Below, piece by piece: positions 27,327 to 33,972 of a DNA stretch of 64,000 nt (position 1 is the stretch's first letter; the number at the start of each line of letters is the position of its first letter). Where the stretch lies: the NCBI GenBank assembly GCA_039818285.1, contig JBCBUE010000010.1, forward strand, positions 1 to 64,000. Direction: 5' to 3'. Origin of the DNA: JBCBUE01 sp039818285. GTDB lineage: Bacteria > Planctomycetota > Phycisphaerae > Phycisphaerales > Phycisphaeraceae. The notes beneath the pieces are model-generated. The model was not told where the DNA came from and ran no database searches. It saw only the letters and a list, made by a program, of their open reading frames with translations. The position numbers and the translations under genes were made by a program.

Positions 27327-28526
27327 TTATGCGTTCGCCGTTTGCGATTGCAGGACGTCCTGGGTCTGGCGGGCGACGACCCACTCCTCGTCGGTCGGCA
27401 GCACCCACACGGCCGCGGCGCTGCCGTCGGCGTCGAGGCGCTGTTCGTCGCGGCCGGTGGCCTGGTCGTTGAGCGAGGCATCGAGTTCGACCCCGGCAAA
27501 CGCCAGGTCTCGACAGACGCCTTCGCGGACGCCCTTGCCGAACTGGCCGATACCCGCGGTGAAGACGATCGCGTCGACGCCGCCCAACGCCATCAGGCAC
27601 GCGCCGACCTGCGTGCGGACGCTCTCGACGAACGCGTCGAGCGCGAGCTGCGCCCGCTCGTTGCCGTTGGCCGCGGCCTCCTCGACGTCGCGCATGTCGG
27701 CCGACACGCCGCTGATGCCCAGCAGCCCGCCTTCCTTGCCGAGCCGCCGGAAGACCTTGTCGAGGTCGCCGTCGTGCATCGGCAGCAGCTTGAGCAGCGC
27801 GAACGTGTCGAAGTCGCCGACGCGGTTGGTGTGGAACAAGCCGGTCTGTGGCGTCATCCCCATGCTGTGATAGACGCTCTTGCCCGCGTCGATCGCACAG
27901 ACGCTGCAGGACCCGCCGAGGTGGCAGGAGATCACGCGCTTCGCCTCGGGCATCACCTCGCCGACGCGCTCGCCGATGTAGCGATGGCTCGCGCCGTGGA
28001 ACCCATACCGACGCACGCCGGCCTGCGTCCACTCGTAGGGCACGCCGTAGACCTGCCGCGGCAGCGGGATCGTCTGGTGGAACGCCGTCTCGAACGCCGC
28101 GACCTGCGGCGTGTCCGGCCACTTCTCGGCGATCGCCCTCATCGCCGCGATGTACGGCGGGTTGTGCGCCGGGGCGACGTCGCTGAATTGCTCCATCGTG
28201 CCGAGCACGCCGTCATCGACGACCACCGCCCCCGAGATCGGCCCGCCGTGCACGGCCTTGAACCCGACGCCGGCGATACCCGACGAAGTGTCCACGCCCA
28301 GCTCGTTGATGCCGGCGAGGATCGCGTCGATCGCCGCGCCGTGGTCGGCCAGGTCGGCCGTGCCTTCGAGGGCGCGCTCGCCGACCCTGACCTCCCACGC
28401 CGAGTTGCCCTGCCCGATGCGGTCGGCCGCGCCGGACGCGATCGGCACGCGCGGCGTGTCGCTCGACATGTCGAACAGCTTGCTCTTGAAGCTGGTCGAA
28501 CCCAGGTTGGCGATGAGCAGTTGCAT
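27327..28526 (-). CDS. ackA: Acetate kinase-family acyl kinase of the BMC operon
   Basis: 399 residues. The ASKHA fold is shown by LIANLGSTSFKSKLFDM (phosphate 1), RRYGFHGASHRYI (catalytic His), RVISCHLGGSCSVCAI (phosphate 2) and FTAGIGQFG. The sequence departs from housekeeping AckA at several motifs (NLGSTSF for NAGSSSLK, GGSCS for GNGAS), fitting the BMC-associated branch. Expected to convert an acyl phosphate and ADP to ATP plus acid (lactate, propionate or acetate), completing substrate-level phosphorylation. The 22 bp before its ATG hold no purine-rich ribosome site, so translation may be coupled to the upstream shell gene. Confidence 0.9.
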   Translation of the reverse strand: MQLLIANLGSTSFKSKLFDMSSDTPRVPIASGAADRIGQGNSAWEVRVGERALEGTADLADHGAAIDAILAGINELGVDTSSGIAGVGFKAVHGGPISGAVVVDDGVLGTMEQFSDVAPAHNPPYIAAMRAIAEKWPDTPQVAAFETAFHQTIPLPRQVYGVPYEWTQAGVRRYGFHGASHRYIGERVGEVMPEAKRVISCHLGGSCSVCAIDAGKSVYHSMGMTPQTGLFHTNRVGDFDTFALLKLLPMHDGDLDKVFRRLGKEGGLLGISGVSADMRDVEEAAANGNERAQLALDAFVESVRTQVGACLMALGGVDAIVFTAGIGQFGKGVREGVCRDLAFAGVELDASLNDQATGRDEQRLDADGSAAAVWVLPTDEEWVVARQTQDVLQSQTANA

Positions 28527-28548
28527 GGCAGGAGGCTTCGATGGTCGA

Positions 28549-28809
28549 TCAGAAGCTGTCGATCAGCGCGTCGTGCGGGCGGGCAATGACGTGGGCGGCG
28601 ATCAGCTCGCCGACCTTGCCGGCCGCGTTGGCGCCGGCGTCGACCGCGGCCTTCACCGAGCCGACGTCGCCCTTGACCAGCACGGTGACCATGCCGCCGC
28701 CGATGGGGATCGTCTTGGTGAGTTCGACGTCGGCGGCCTTGAGCATGGCGTCGGTGGCCTCGACGAGGCCGACCTGGCCCTTGGTTTCGATCATGCCGAG
28801 TGCGGACAT
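28549..28809 (-). CDS. BMC-H shell hexamer protein
   Basis: 86 residues. MSALGMIETKGQVGLVEATD, IPIGGGMVTVLVKGDVGSVK and ARPH define the BMC domain. The pore loop reads IGGG, unlike the VGSG of the other two hexamer proteins, so its pore probably differs. AGGAG ribosome site. Confidence 0.95.
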   Translation of the reverse strand: MSALGMIETKGQVGLVEATDAMLKAADVELTKTIPIGGGMVTVLVKGDVGSVKAAVDAGANAAGKVGELIAAHVIARPHDALIDSF

Positions 28810-28854
28810 GGCGTTCTCCTGGGTGCGTTGTGCGGGGTGAGGAAGCGCCGCGGC

Positions 28855-29151
28855 TTACTTGCGGCCGGCGGGCTTCTTAGGGGCGGGGAGCATCGCGGTG
28901 AGCTCGTCGTGCGGGCGGGGGATGACGTGCACGCCGACGACCTCGCCGACGCGGCCGGCCGACTCGGCGCCGGCTTCCACGGCGGCCTTGACCGCGGCGA
29001 CGTCGCCGGTCACGAAGCTGGAGACCAGGCCGCTGCCGACCTTGTCCCAGCCGATCATGTCGACGTTGGCGGCTTTCAGCATCGCGTCGCTGGCTTCCAG
29101 CAGCGCCACGAGGCCCTTGGTTTCAACGATGCCGACGGCGGGCTGTGCCAT
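28855..29151 (-). CDS. BMC-H shell hexamer protein with basic tail
   Basis: 98 residues. MAQPAVGIVETKGLVALLEA, KVGSGLVSSFVTGDVAAVKA and IPRPHDEL define the BMC domain; a 15-residue tail ending APKKPAGRK is basic and absent from the other two hexamer proteins. GGAG ribosome site about 10 nt upstream. Confidence 0.95.
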   Translation of the reverse strand: MAQPAVGIVETKGLVALLEASDAMLKAANVDMIGWDKVGSGLVSSFVTGDVAAVKAAVEAGAESAGRVGEVVGVHVIPRPHDELTAMLPAPKKPAGRK

Positions 29152-29221
29152 GAGTTCACGCTCCGAGAAAAGGGTGGGGTCGGGGTAGAGGCGTCGGGCG
29201 CGAGGCGCTGGACGCCGAGGA

Positions 29222-29944
29222 TTAAGCGGTCTTGATCAGTTCCATGTGGGTGGCCGAGGGCAGGTCGCAGCAGTTGCCCTCGTCGGTGTCGATGTGCACC
29301 TCGAGCTTGACCTTGGGGTGCACGCGGACCTTGACGTGGTCGAACACCAGGCCGCACGGGCCATCGATCTTCAGCCTCATCAGGTCGCCGTCCGACACGC
29401 CGTAGTGCTCGGCGTCGGCGGGGCTCATGTGGACGTGCCGCTGGGCACGGATGACGCCCTCGCTGAGCGTGACCGCGCCGTTGGGCCCGACCAGCACGCA
29501 GCCGGCCGTGCCGTCGTGGTCGCCGGAGATCCGCAGCGGAAGCTTGATGCCGAGCATGATGCCGTCGGTGTACGACAGCTCGGCCTGGGTGTAGTCGCGG
29601 GTCGGGCCGAGGATGCGGACGTTGGGGATCATCCGGTTCCGCGGGCCGACGATGTTGACGAGCTGCTCGGAGGCGAACTCGCCGTCCTGATAGAGGTCCT
29701 TGAGCTTGGTGAGCCGGGACCCCGGACCAAAGAGGGTCTCAAGGTCGGCCTGGGTGACGTGGATGTGCCGGGCGGAGACGTTGACCCGCAGCGGGTTGGG
29801 CCCGCCGGTCGGGTCAGGCTCGGTGCGCGAGCGATCGCCGGCCGGAGCCGCGCCGCCGGCCCGACGCTGCATCACGTCGCGGACGATCGCCTCGATCCGG
29901 GCGCGTCGCTCGACCCCGGGGTCGCTCGCAGAGTTGGTCACCAT
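29222..29944 (-). CDS. pduL: PduL-type phosphotransacylase, first BMC gene
   Basis: 240 residues from the ATG at 29944, preceded by GGAGAGG; a TTG 57 nt upstream has no ribosome site. An N-terminal amphipathic helix (RRARIEAIVRDVMQRR, about 13-28) is a probable encapsulation peptide. Two PduL halves follow: RVNVSARHIHVTQADLETLF with the first zinc histidines (H-I-H), and VIRAQRHVHMSPADAEHYGV with the second pair (H-V-H). It exchanges CoA for phosphate on the acyl-CoA made by the dehydrogenase, regenerating CoA inside the shell. First gene of the 12-gene operon. Confidence 0.94.
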   Translation of the reverse strand: MVTNSASDPGVERRARIEAIVRDVMQRRAGGAAPAGDRSRTEPDPTGGPNPLRVNVSARHIHVTQADLETLFGPGSRLTKLKDLYQDGEFASEQLVNIVGPRNRMIPNVRILGPTRDYTQAELSYTDGIMLGIKLPLRISGDHDGTAGCVLVGPNGAVTLSEGVIRAQRHVHMSPADAEHYGVSDGDLMRLKIDGPCGLVFDHVKVRVHPKVKLEVHIDTDEGNCCDLPSATHMELIKTA

Positions 29945-29995
29945 AAAGCAGGCCTCTCCAAAATCTTTCAAAAGTTTGCAATATCTCTCGTGATC

Positions 29996-30011
29996 TGTCA
30001 AGCCATCTTGA
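29996..30011 (-). promoter_or_regulatory. Candidate promoter -35 with overlapping inverted repeat for the BMC operon
   Basis: On the minus strand a perfect TTGACA (30001-29996) lies 52 nt before the pduL ATG, with AT-rich GATATTGCAAAC where a -10 would fall. The inverted repeat TCAAG-N4-CTTGA (29998-30011) overlaps the -35 box and would be well placed for repression, possibly by the operon's DeoR protein. The latter is inference. Confidence 0.45.
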
Positions 30012-30052
30012 AAAAACGCCCCAGAGGCTCAGAATCGATGATTTAGCGCATG

Positions 30053-30078
30053 AAAAAGCCCGCCAAGATGGGCGGGCT
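30053..30078 (-). terminator. Terminator after the tRNA-Glu gene
   Basis: Minus strand: AGCCCGCC / GGCGGGCT 8-bp stem with 6-nt loop followed by TTTTT. It starts 5 bp past the tRNA 3' end and separates the tRNA from the BMC operon. Confidence 0.85.
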
Positions 30079-30082
30079 GAAG

Positions 30083-30155
30083 TACCCCGTAGGGGATTTG
30101 AACCCCTGTTACCGCCGTGAGAGGGCGGCGTCCTAGGCCACTAGACGAACGGGGC
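30083..30155 (-). tRNA. tRNA-Glu (anticodon CUC)
   Basis: 73 nt cloverleaf on the minus strand: acceptor GCCCCGT / ACGGGGT (one G-U), D-arm with TAGTGGCCTAGGA, anticodon stem CCGCC/GGCGG with loop CTCTCAC (anticodon CTC reads GAG), and T-arm AGGGGTTCAAATCCCCT. Discriminator A. The 3' CCA is not encoded (the next bases are CTT), so it is added post-transcriptionally. Confidence 0.95.
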
Positions 30156-30197
30156 GTGGCGGGCTGACGGTCGGCGGTTCGCCGCGTCGAGCCGAGC

Positions 30198-30203
30198 AGT
30201 GTA
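30198..30203 (-). promoter_or_regulatory. Candidate -10 of the tRNA-Glu promoter
   Basis: TACACT on the minus strand, 42 nt upstream of the mature 5' end; the same hexamer recurs as a -10 candidate before several protein genes in the window. Confidence 0.35.
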
Positions 30204-30291
30204 AGCAACATCGGCGATCCGGCAAGCCCGCCGCGGCCGGGTCAAGCCCGAGGCCCAACAGGTCCGGGTCGCCCGCGGCGGGCGAGTTCGG

Positions 30292-31314
30292 TCACGCGAT
30301 CCGACACAGGTCCGCCTCGTGGATCGCCGGGTTCACAAAGTGATGCAGGTGCGGCCGCAGGTCGTCGAGGAACCGCCGGCCGTCGGTCGTGTATCCGGCG
30401 GTGGGCTTGATCATCACCGGCGGGTCCAGCACCGCCAATCGATCGGCCATATAACAATTCAGCCGGGCCATCAGCATCTCGCGGGTGTACTTGGCCACCA
30501 TCGACGCCAGAGCAACCGGCAGGTGGTCGTTCTCCGCCGCCTTCATGAAGGTGATCGACAGCGAGCGGCCGGCGTCGTCGTCGAGGCGGTAGGCGGAACG
30601 CTCGGGAGACTCGACAACGACGGTGATCGTGGCGTCAGGGAAGTTCTCGGCCAGGGCCTTGCGGTACGAGGTGCGGCCGCCCTGGCGATCGACGGCGACG
30701 TGCGGGTGGTCGTGGCCGTGGGTCTGCCAGAGGTGGTCGAGGTGGCGCGCGACGGCGGCGAAGGCGACGGCCGACTTGTTCCGCGTCACGCCGACCTCGC
30801 GGTTGTAGCGCGCCTCGGTCAGGATATCGACATGCAAATGATTAAGCCGCACGCCCGCGACGGCGGCGACGCGCGTGAGCTGGGCAACGTCAAGCCGCAG
30901 CGCGTCGGCGTCGTGGTGCGCGGGGAGCGGTTGCCAGGGGTGGGCGTCGGTCGGGACGTACCACGGCAAGCCGTCTAGCGGGGGGTCTTCCGGCGTGCAC
31001 AACGCGTGGAGGAGATCACCGAGATGCAAGAGCGACGGCGTCGGCCCGATCGCCTGCATAAACGCCAGCACACCGCGCTCCAGCCGCGTCGGCCCGGCCG
31101 AGGGCGAGTGCAGCTTCTTCGAGTCGTTCACCGCGATGCGATGGTGCTTGCGGTCGTGCGTCTTGCACACCGCGTCCCGCAATACGTCCCATAGGTCCGG
31201 CGCTTTCCCGTCCGCCGGCGGCGTGTCCAACGCAAAGCACGCGCACCCCACCGTCAACGGCCCCAGCAGTGGCCCGTAGCCCGCTTCGTCGATGCCGGCG
31301 TAGACGTATGGCAT
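30292..31314 (-). CDS. Ribonuclease HII-like protein, long form
   Basis: 340 residues, far longer than RNase HII (about 200). The N-terminal YAGIDEAGYGPLLGPLTVG carries the catalytic Asp-Glu pair and NDSKKL follows, both diagnostic. VAVDRQGGR offers the third acidic residue. The segment LASMVAKYTREML corresponds to the usual ASxxAKxxRD motif, with Glu replacing the conserved Asp. Extra length is in a His/Pro-rich insert (about 90-150). It should cleave the RNA strand of RNA-DNA hybrids or at single ribonucleotides, but the substitution leaves activity uncertain. A GC hairpin follows the stop at about 30268-30285. Confidence 0.75.
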   Translation of the reverse strand: MPYVYAGIDEAGYGPLLGPLTVGCACFALDTPPADGKAPDLWDVLRDAVCKTHDRKHHRIAVNDSKKLHSPSAGPTRLERGVLAFMQAIGPTPSLLHLGDLLHALCTPEDPPLDGLPWYVPTDAHPWQPLPAHHDADALRLDVAQLTRVAAVAGVRLNHLHVDILTEARYNREVGVTRNKSAVAFAAVARHLDHLWQTHGHDHPHVAVDRQGGRTSYRKALAENFPDATITVVVESPERSAYRLDDDAGRSLSITFMKAAENDHLPVALASMVAKYTREMLMARLNCYMADRLAVLDPPVMIKPTAGYTTDGRRFLDDLRPHLHHFVNPAIHEADLCRIA

Positions 31315-31330
31315 CCCCGCATCATGACGT

Positions 31331-32413
31331 TTAGCCCCGAGCCGGAGCGATCGGGCGCCGCAGCGTGGTAGAGGTCAGCCTGCCCTCGATCGCCGCGATC
31401 ACTTCATCCAGCGTGACCCGCGCGATCAGCGACTGGTCGTCGGGGCGTTGTCGGTGGGCATTGCCCGGCGGGGCGTTCGCCGGGCGGAGGACGGTGGAGG
31501 AGGTGCCCAGCGGGCCGACGAGGGCGGGGTCGGTCGGGCCAAAGATGGAGACGGAGGGGGTGGCGAGGCCGGCGGCGAGGTGGAGGGCGGCGGAGTCGTT
31601 GCAGACGAGCAGCCGGGCGCGTTGGAGCAGGGCCATGAGGCGACCGACGGTGAGCGGCGGGGCGGCGAAGCGCGTGGGCGGCAGGCGGTCGAACTCGGGG
31701 GCGACGCGGGCCCACTCGTCGGGCGTCGCGAGGAAGAGCACGAACGGCGTGACGTCGTCGCGCAGCAGGCGACGCGCGAGCGCCGCGTAGTTCGCGGCCG
31801 GCCAGTCCTTGCTCAGCCAGCGCGTCGTCGGCGCGATCGCGACGAACCCCCGCGTCGCGATCTGCCGCTGCGCCAGCCAGCGATCGGCCCACGCCGCGTC
31901 CTCGGGGCCGACGTACAGCCGGGCGTCGGGCACCGGGTCGACGCCGGCCATCCGCGCCAGGGCCAGCATGCGCAGCGCGCTGTGCGTGATCGCCGGGTCC
32001 ACGCGATGACGCTCGGTGTAGAGCAGCCACGCGCCCTCCCGGGCGTCGGCGAACCCGACGCGGCGCTTCGCCCCTGTCAGCCACGCCAACGACGCCGAGC
32101 GGATCAACCCCTGCGCATCCAGCACGAGGTCGTACCGCTTCTCGCGCAGCGTGCGCCGCAGGCGGAGCAGCTCGCCCGTCGCGCGCGGCCGCAGCCCGGC
32201 AAACCGCAGGCCCCGGCGGGCGAACGGTACGGCCGCGGTCAACGCGGGGTGATGAGCCACGGCGTCAACAAACCCGTCCTGCACCAGCCAGTCGATCTCG
32301 GCCCGCGGATCGGCCCGACGCAGGCTGGCGAGCACCGGCGCCGTCCGGGCCACGTCGCCCAGGGCCGAGGGGCGCACGAGCAATATCCGTTGGGGCGGGT
32401 CGGCGTCAGCCAC
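31331..32413 (-). CDS. Glycosyltransferase family 9 (heptosyltransferase-like)
   Basis: 360 residues from the GTG at 32413; a TATCCT element 7 nt upstream favours this start over an ATG at 32470 that overlaps the divergent gene's promoter. ILLVRPSALGDVARTAPVLA is the GT9 N-terminal motif. VLDAQGLIRSASLAWLTGAKRRVGF and the C-terminal LVCNDSAALHLAAGLATPSVSIFGPTDP (read in two parts) match WaaC/WaaF-type enzymes. It likely adds a heptose or similar sugar to a lipopolysaccharide core, in line with the lipid A genes in this window. Confidence 0.88.
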   Translation of the reverse strand: MADADPPQRILLVRPSALGDVARTAPVLASLRRADPRAEIDWLVQDGFVDAVAHHPALTAAVPFARRGLRFAGLRPRATGELLRLRRTLREKRYDLVLDAQGLIRSASLAWLTGAKRRVGFADAREGAWLLYTERHRVDPAITHSALRMLALARMAGVDPVPDARLYVGPEDAAWADRWLAQRQIATRGFVAIAPTTRWLSKDWPAANYAALARRLLRDDVTPFVLFLATPDEWARVAPEFDRLPPTRFAAPPLTVGRLMALLQRARLLVCNDSAALHLAAGLATPSVSIFGPTDPALVGPLGTSSTVLRPANAPPGNAHRQRPDDQSLIARVTLDEVIAAIEGRLTSTTLRRPIAPARG

Positions 32414-32420
32414 GACGTGG

Positions 32421-32426
32421 AGGATA
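32421..32426 (-). promoter_or_regulatory. Candidate -10 element of a leaderless GT9 mRNA
   Basis: TATCCT on the minus strand, 7 nt upstream of GTG 32413; it decides the start choice for that gene. Confidence 0.45.
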
Positions 32427-32482
32427 CGGGCGCGGCACCCGGTTCGCCGCGACTCGCCCCGCTGCGCCACCGGACCGGCCGC

Positions 32483-32488
32483 TACACT
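32483..32488 (+). promoter_or_regulatory. Candidate -10 element of a leaderless phosphoesterase mRNA
   Basis: TACACT, 8 nt upstream of the ATG; no Shine-Dalgarno between. Confidence 0.45.
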
Positions 32489-32496
32489 CGCCGGCC

Positions 32497-33252
32497 ATGT
32501 CCACCGCGGTCATTTCCGACATCCACGGCAACCTCGACGCCCTCTCGGTCGTCCTCGACGACATCGAAGACCGCGGCTGCGAGCGCATCGTCTGCCTCGG
32601 CGACGTCGTGGGCTACGGGCCCAACCCGCTGGAGTGCATCGACATCGTCCGCGAGAAGTGCGCGTGGTGCATGATGGGCAACCACGACTTCGCCGTGCTC
32701 TACGAGCCGACGAGCTTCAACCAGTCGGCCGAGTCGGCTTGCTACTGGACGCGGTCGCGGTTCGAGAACGAGCCCGACAGCGACCTGCGCCGAGCGCGGC
32801 TGCAGTACCTCGGCCGGCTGCAGGTGCGACGCGTCGAGGGGCCGACGATGTGGGTGCACGCCTCACCCCGCCGACCGATCAACGAATACCTCTTCCCCGA
32901 CGACGTCGTGACCGCGCCGGTGAAGATGCAGCAGGTGTTCGAGCGGCTGGACGCGCGGTGCTTCTGCGGCCACACGCACGTCGCCGGCGTCTTCACCGAC
33001 GAGCCCGACTTCTACCCCCCCGCCGACCTCGGCGGGTCGTACCGCTTCGTCGACGGCGAGAAGTGCATCATCAACCCCGGCTCGGTCGGCCAGCCGCGCG
33101 ACCGCGACCCCCGCGCGTCCTACGCGATCATGCACGACGACCGGGTCGAGTTCGTCCGGCTCGACTACGACATCGACGCGGTGATCGCGAAGGTCGAGGC
33201 CATCAACGAGCTCAACGACTTCCTCGGCCAGCGGCTGATCGACGGGCGGTAG
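32497..33252 (+). CDS. Calcineurin-like metallophosphoesterase
   Basis: 251 residues. The metal-site motifs are DIHGNLDAL (about 8-16), GDVVGYGPNP (about 36-45), MGNHD (about 62-66), HASPRRP (His near 122) and CGHTHVAG (about 157-164), the YfcE / MJ0936-like diadenosine or phosphodiester hydrolase pattern. Two-metal hydrolase, cytosolic. Substrate unknown. Ends adjacent to the convergent STAS gene (stops abut with no gap). Confidence 0.88.
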   Translation: MSTAVISDIHGNLDALSVVLDDIEDRGCERIVCLGDVVGYGPNPLECIDIVREKCAWCMMGNHDFAVLYEPTSFNQSAESACYWTRSRFENEPDSDLRRARLQYLGRLQVRRVEGPTMWVHASPRRPINEYLFPDDVVTAPVKMQQVFERLDARCFCGHTHVAGVFTDEPDFYPPADLGGSYRFVDGEKCIINPGSVGQPRDRDPRASYAIMHDDRVEFVRLDYDIDAVIAKVEAINELNDFLGQRLIDGR

Positions 33253-33603
33253 TCAGGCGAGCGCCGCCTGCGCCTCGTCCACGTCGTCGTACAGGTGGAA
33301 GACCTGATCGAGGCGGGTGACCTGGAAGAGAAACTTCACGGGGTCCTGGCAGCCGACCAGCGCGAGCCGGCCGCGGATGTGCTCGAGGTCCTGCATGAAC
33401 TGCACCAGCACGCCGATGCACGCCGACGCGAGGAACTCGACTGCGGACAGATCGAGGATGAACACCCGGGCGCCGTCGTTGCGCATCAGGTTCGCGCACT
33501 CCTCGACGGCTTCCTGCATCTCGAGGTGGCTGACCTCGGGGTTGCTCAGGGTGCACACGACGGTGCAGCCGGCCTGCTCGAACTCGATCGCGGCGGGGGT
33601 CAT
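33253..33603 (-). CDS. STAS-domain (anti-anti-sigma-like) protein
   Basis: 116 residues covering a single STAS domain: VVCTLSNPEVSHLEM, ARVFILDLSAVEFLASACIG, LALVGCQDPVKFLFQVT. The phosphorylation loop, normally D-S-S/T-G, reads A-S-A-C, so regulation by the usual serine kinase is doubtful although one Ser remains. Proteins of this kind bind anti-sigma factors or act in stressosome-like signalling. No kinase or phosphatase partner is adjacent. GGAG ribosome site before the ATG. Confidence 0.85.
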   Translation of the reverse strand: MTPAAIEFEQAGCTVVCTLSNPEVSHLEMQEAVEECANLMRNDGARVFILDLSAVEFLASACIGVLVQFMQDLEHIRGRLALVGCQDPVKFLFQVTRLDQVFHLYDDVDEAQAALA

Positions 33604-33740
33604 CGTGAAGGCTCCGATCGCTTCCCGGGGTTATCGGATCGCCACGCCCACGGCGTGACCTCGCTTGCCCGGTTGCACTCATCGGCACAGACCGCGGGTC
33701 GGTTGAGGGGAGTCGTAACGATTGGGGGAAACAGGCGGGC

Positions 33741-33962
33741 TCAGGCGTCGTCAACGACGCGATCCACGGCCGTGCGTTCCTTGTTGTAGACGTAGAGCTT
33801 GCCCTCGGCTTCGCCGTCGCCCTGCTTGCAGAGCTTGTGGCTGCCGTCGCACAAGGGCATGTTCTGCGAGAGGCCGCAGGCGCAGACCCAGGCGGACTTG
33901 CCGTCGGGGTCGGGCTTGACCTCGATCGGGCCGGTGGCTTCGTGGCGGACGAGTCGGGCCAT
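33741..33962 (-). CDS. CDGSH iron-sulfur domain protein
   Basis: 73 residues with one CDGSH motif: CACGLSQNMPLCDGSHK (about 27-43), giving the three Cys and one His ligands of a [2Fe-2S] cluster. Small soluble redox or Fe-S transfer protein as in bacterial mitoNEET-like proteins. AAGGAG ribosome site. It follows the symporter gene by 10 bp on the same strand and is probably co-transcribed with it. Confidence 0.93.
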   Translation of the reverse strand: MARLVRHEATGPIEVKPDPDGKSAWVCACGLSQNMPLCDGSHKLCKQGDGEAEGKLYVYNKERTAVDRVVDDA

Positions 33963-33972
33963 GGGGCGCTCC

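Noticed and set aside
26629..27499. Longer frames upstream of the BMC-P and BMC-H genes
   Set aside because: They run across neighbouring genes in other phases; family start motifs fix the starts at 26976 and 27288.
22168..29944. Assignment as a Pdu or Eut microcompartment
   Set aside because: No B12-dependent diol dehydratase, ethanolamine lyase, glycyl radical enzyme or BMC-T gene; the signature enzyme is a class II aldolase.
29945..30001. TTG start for PduL adding 19 residues
   Set aside because: No ribosome site and it overlaps the promoter region; the ATG at 29944 has GGAGAGG at the right distance.
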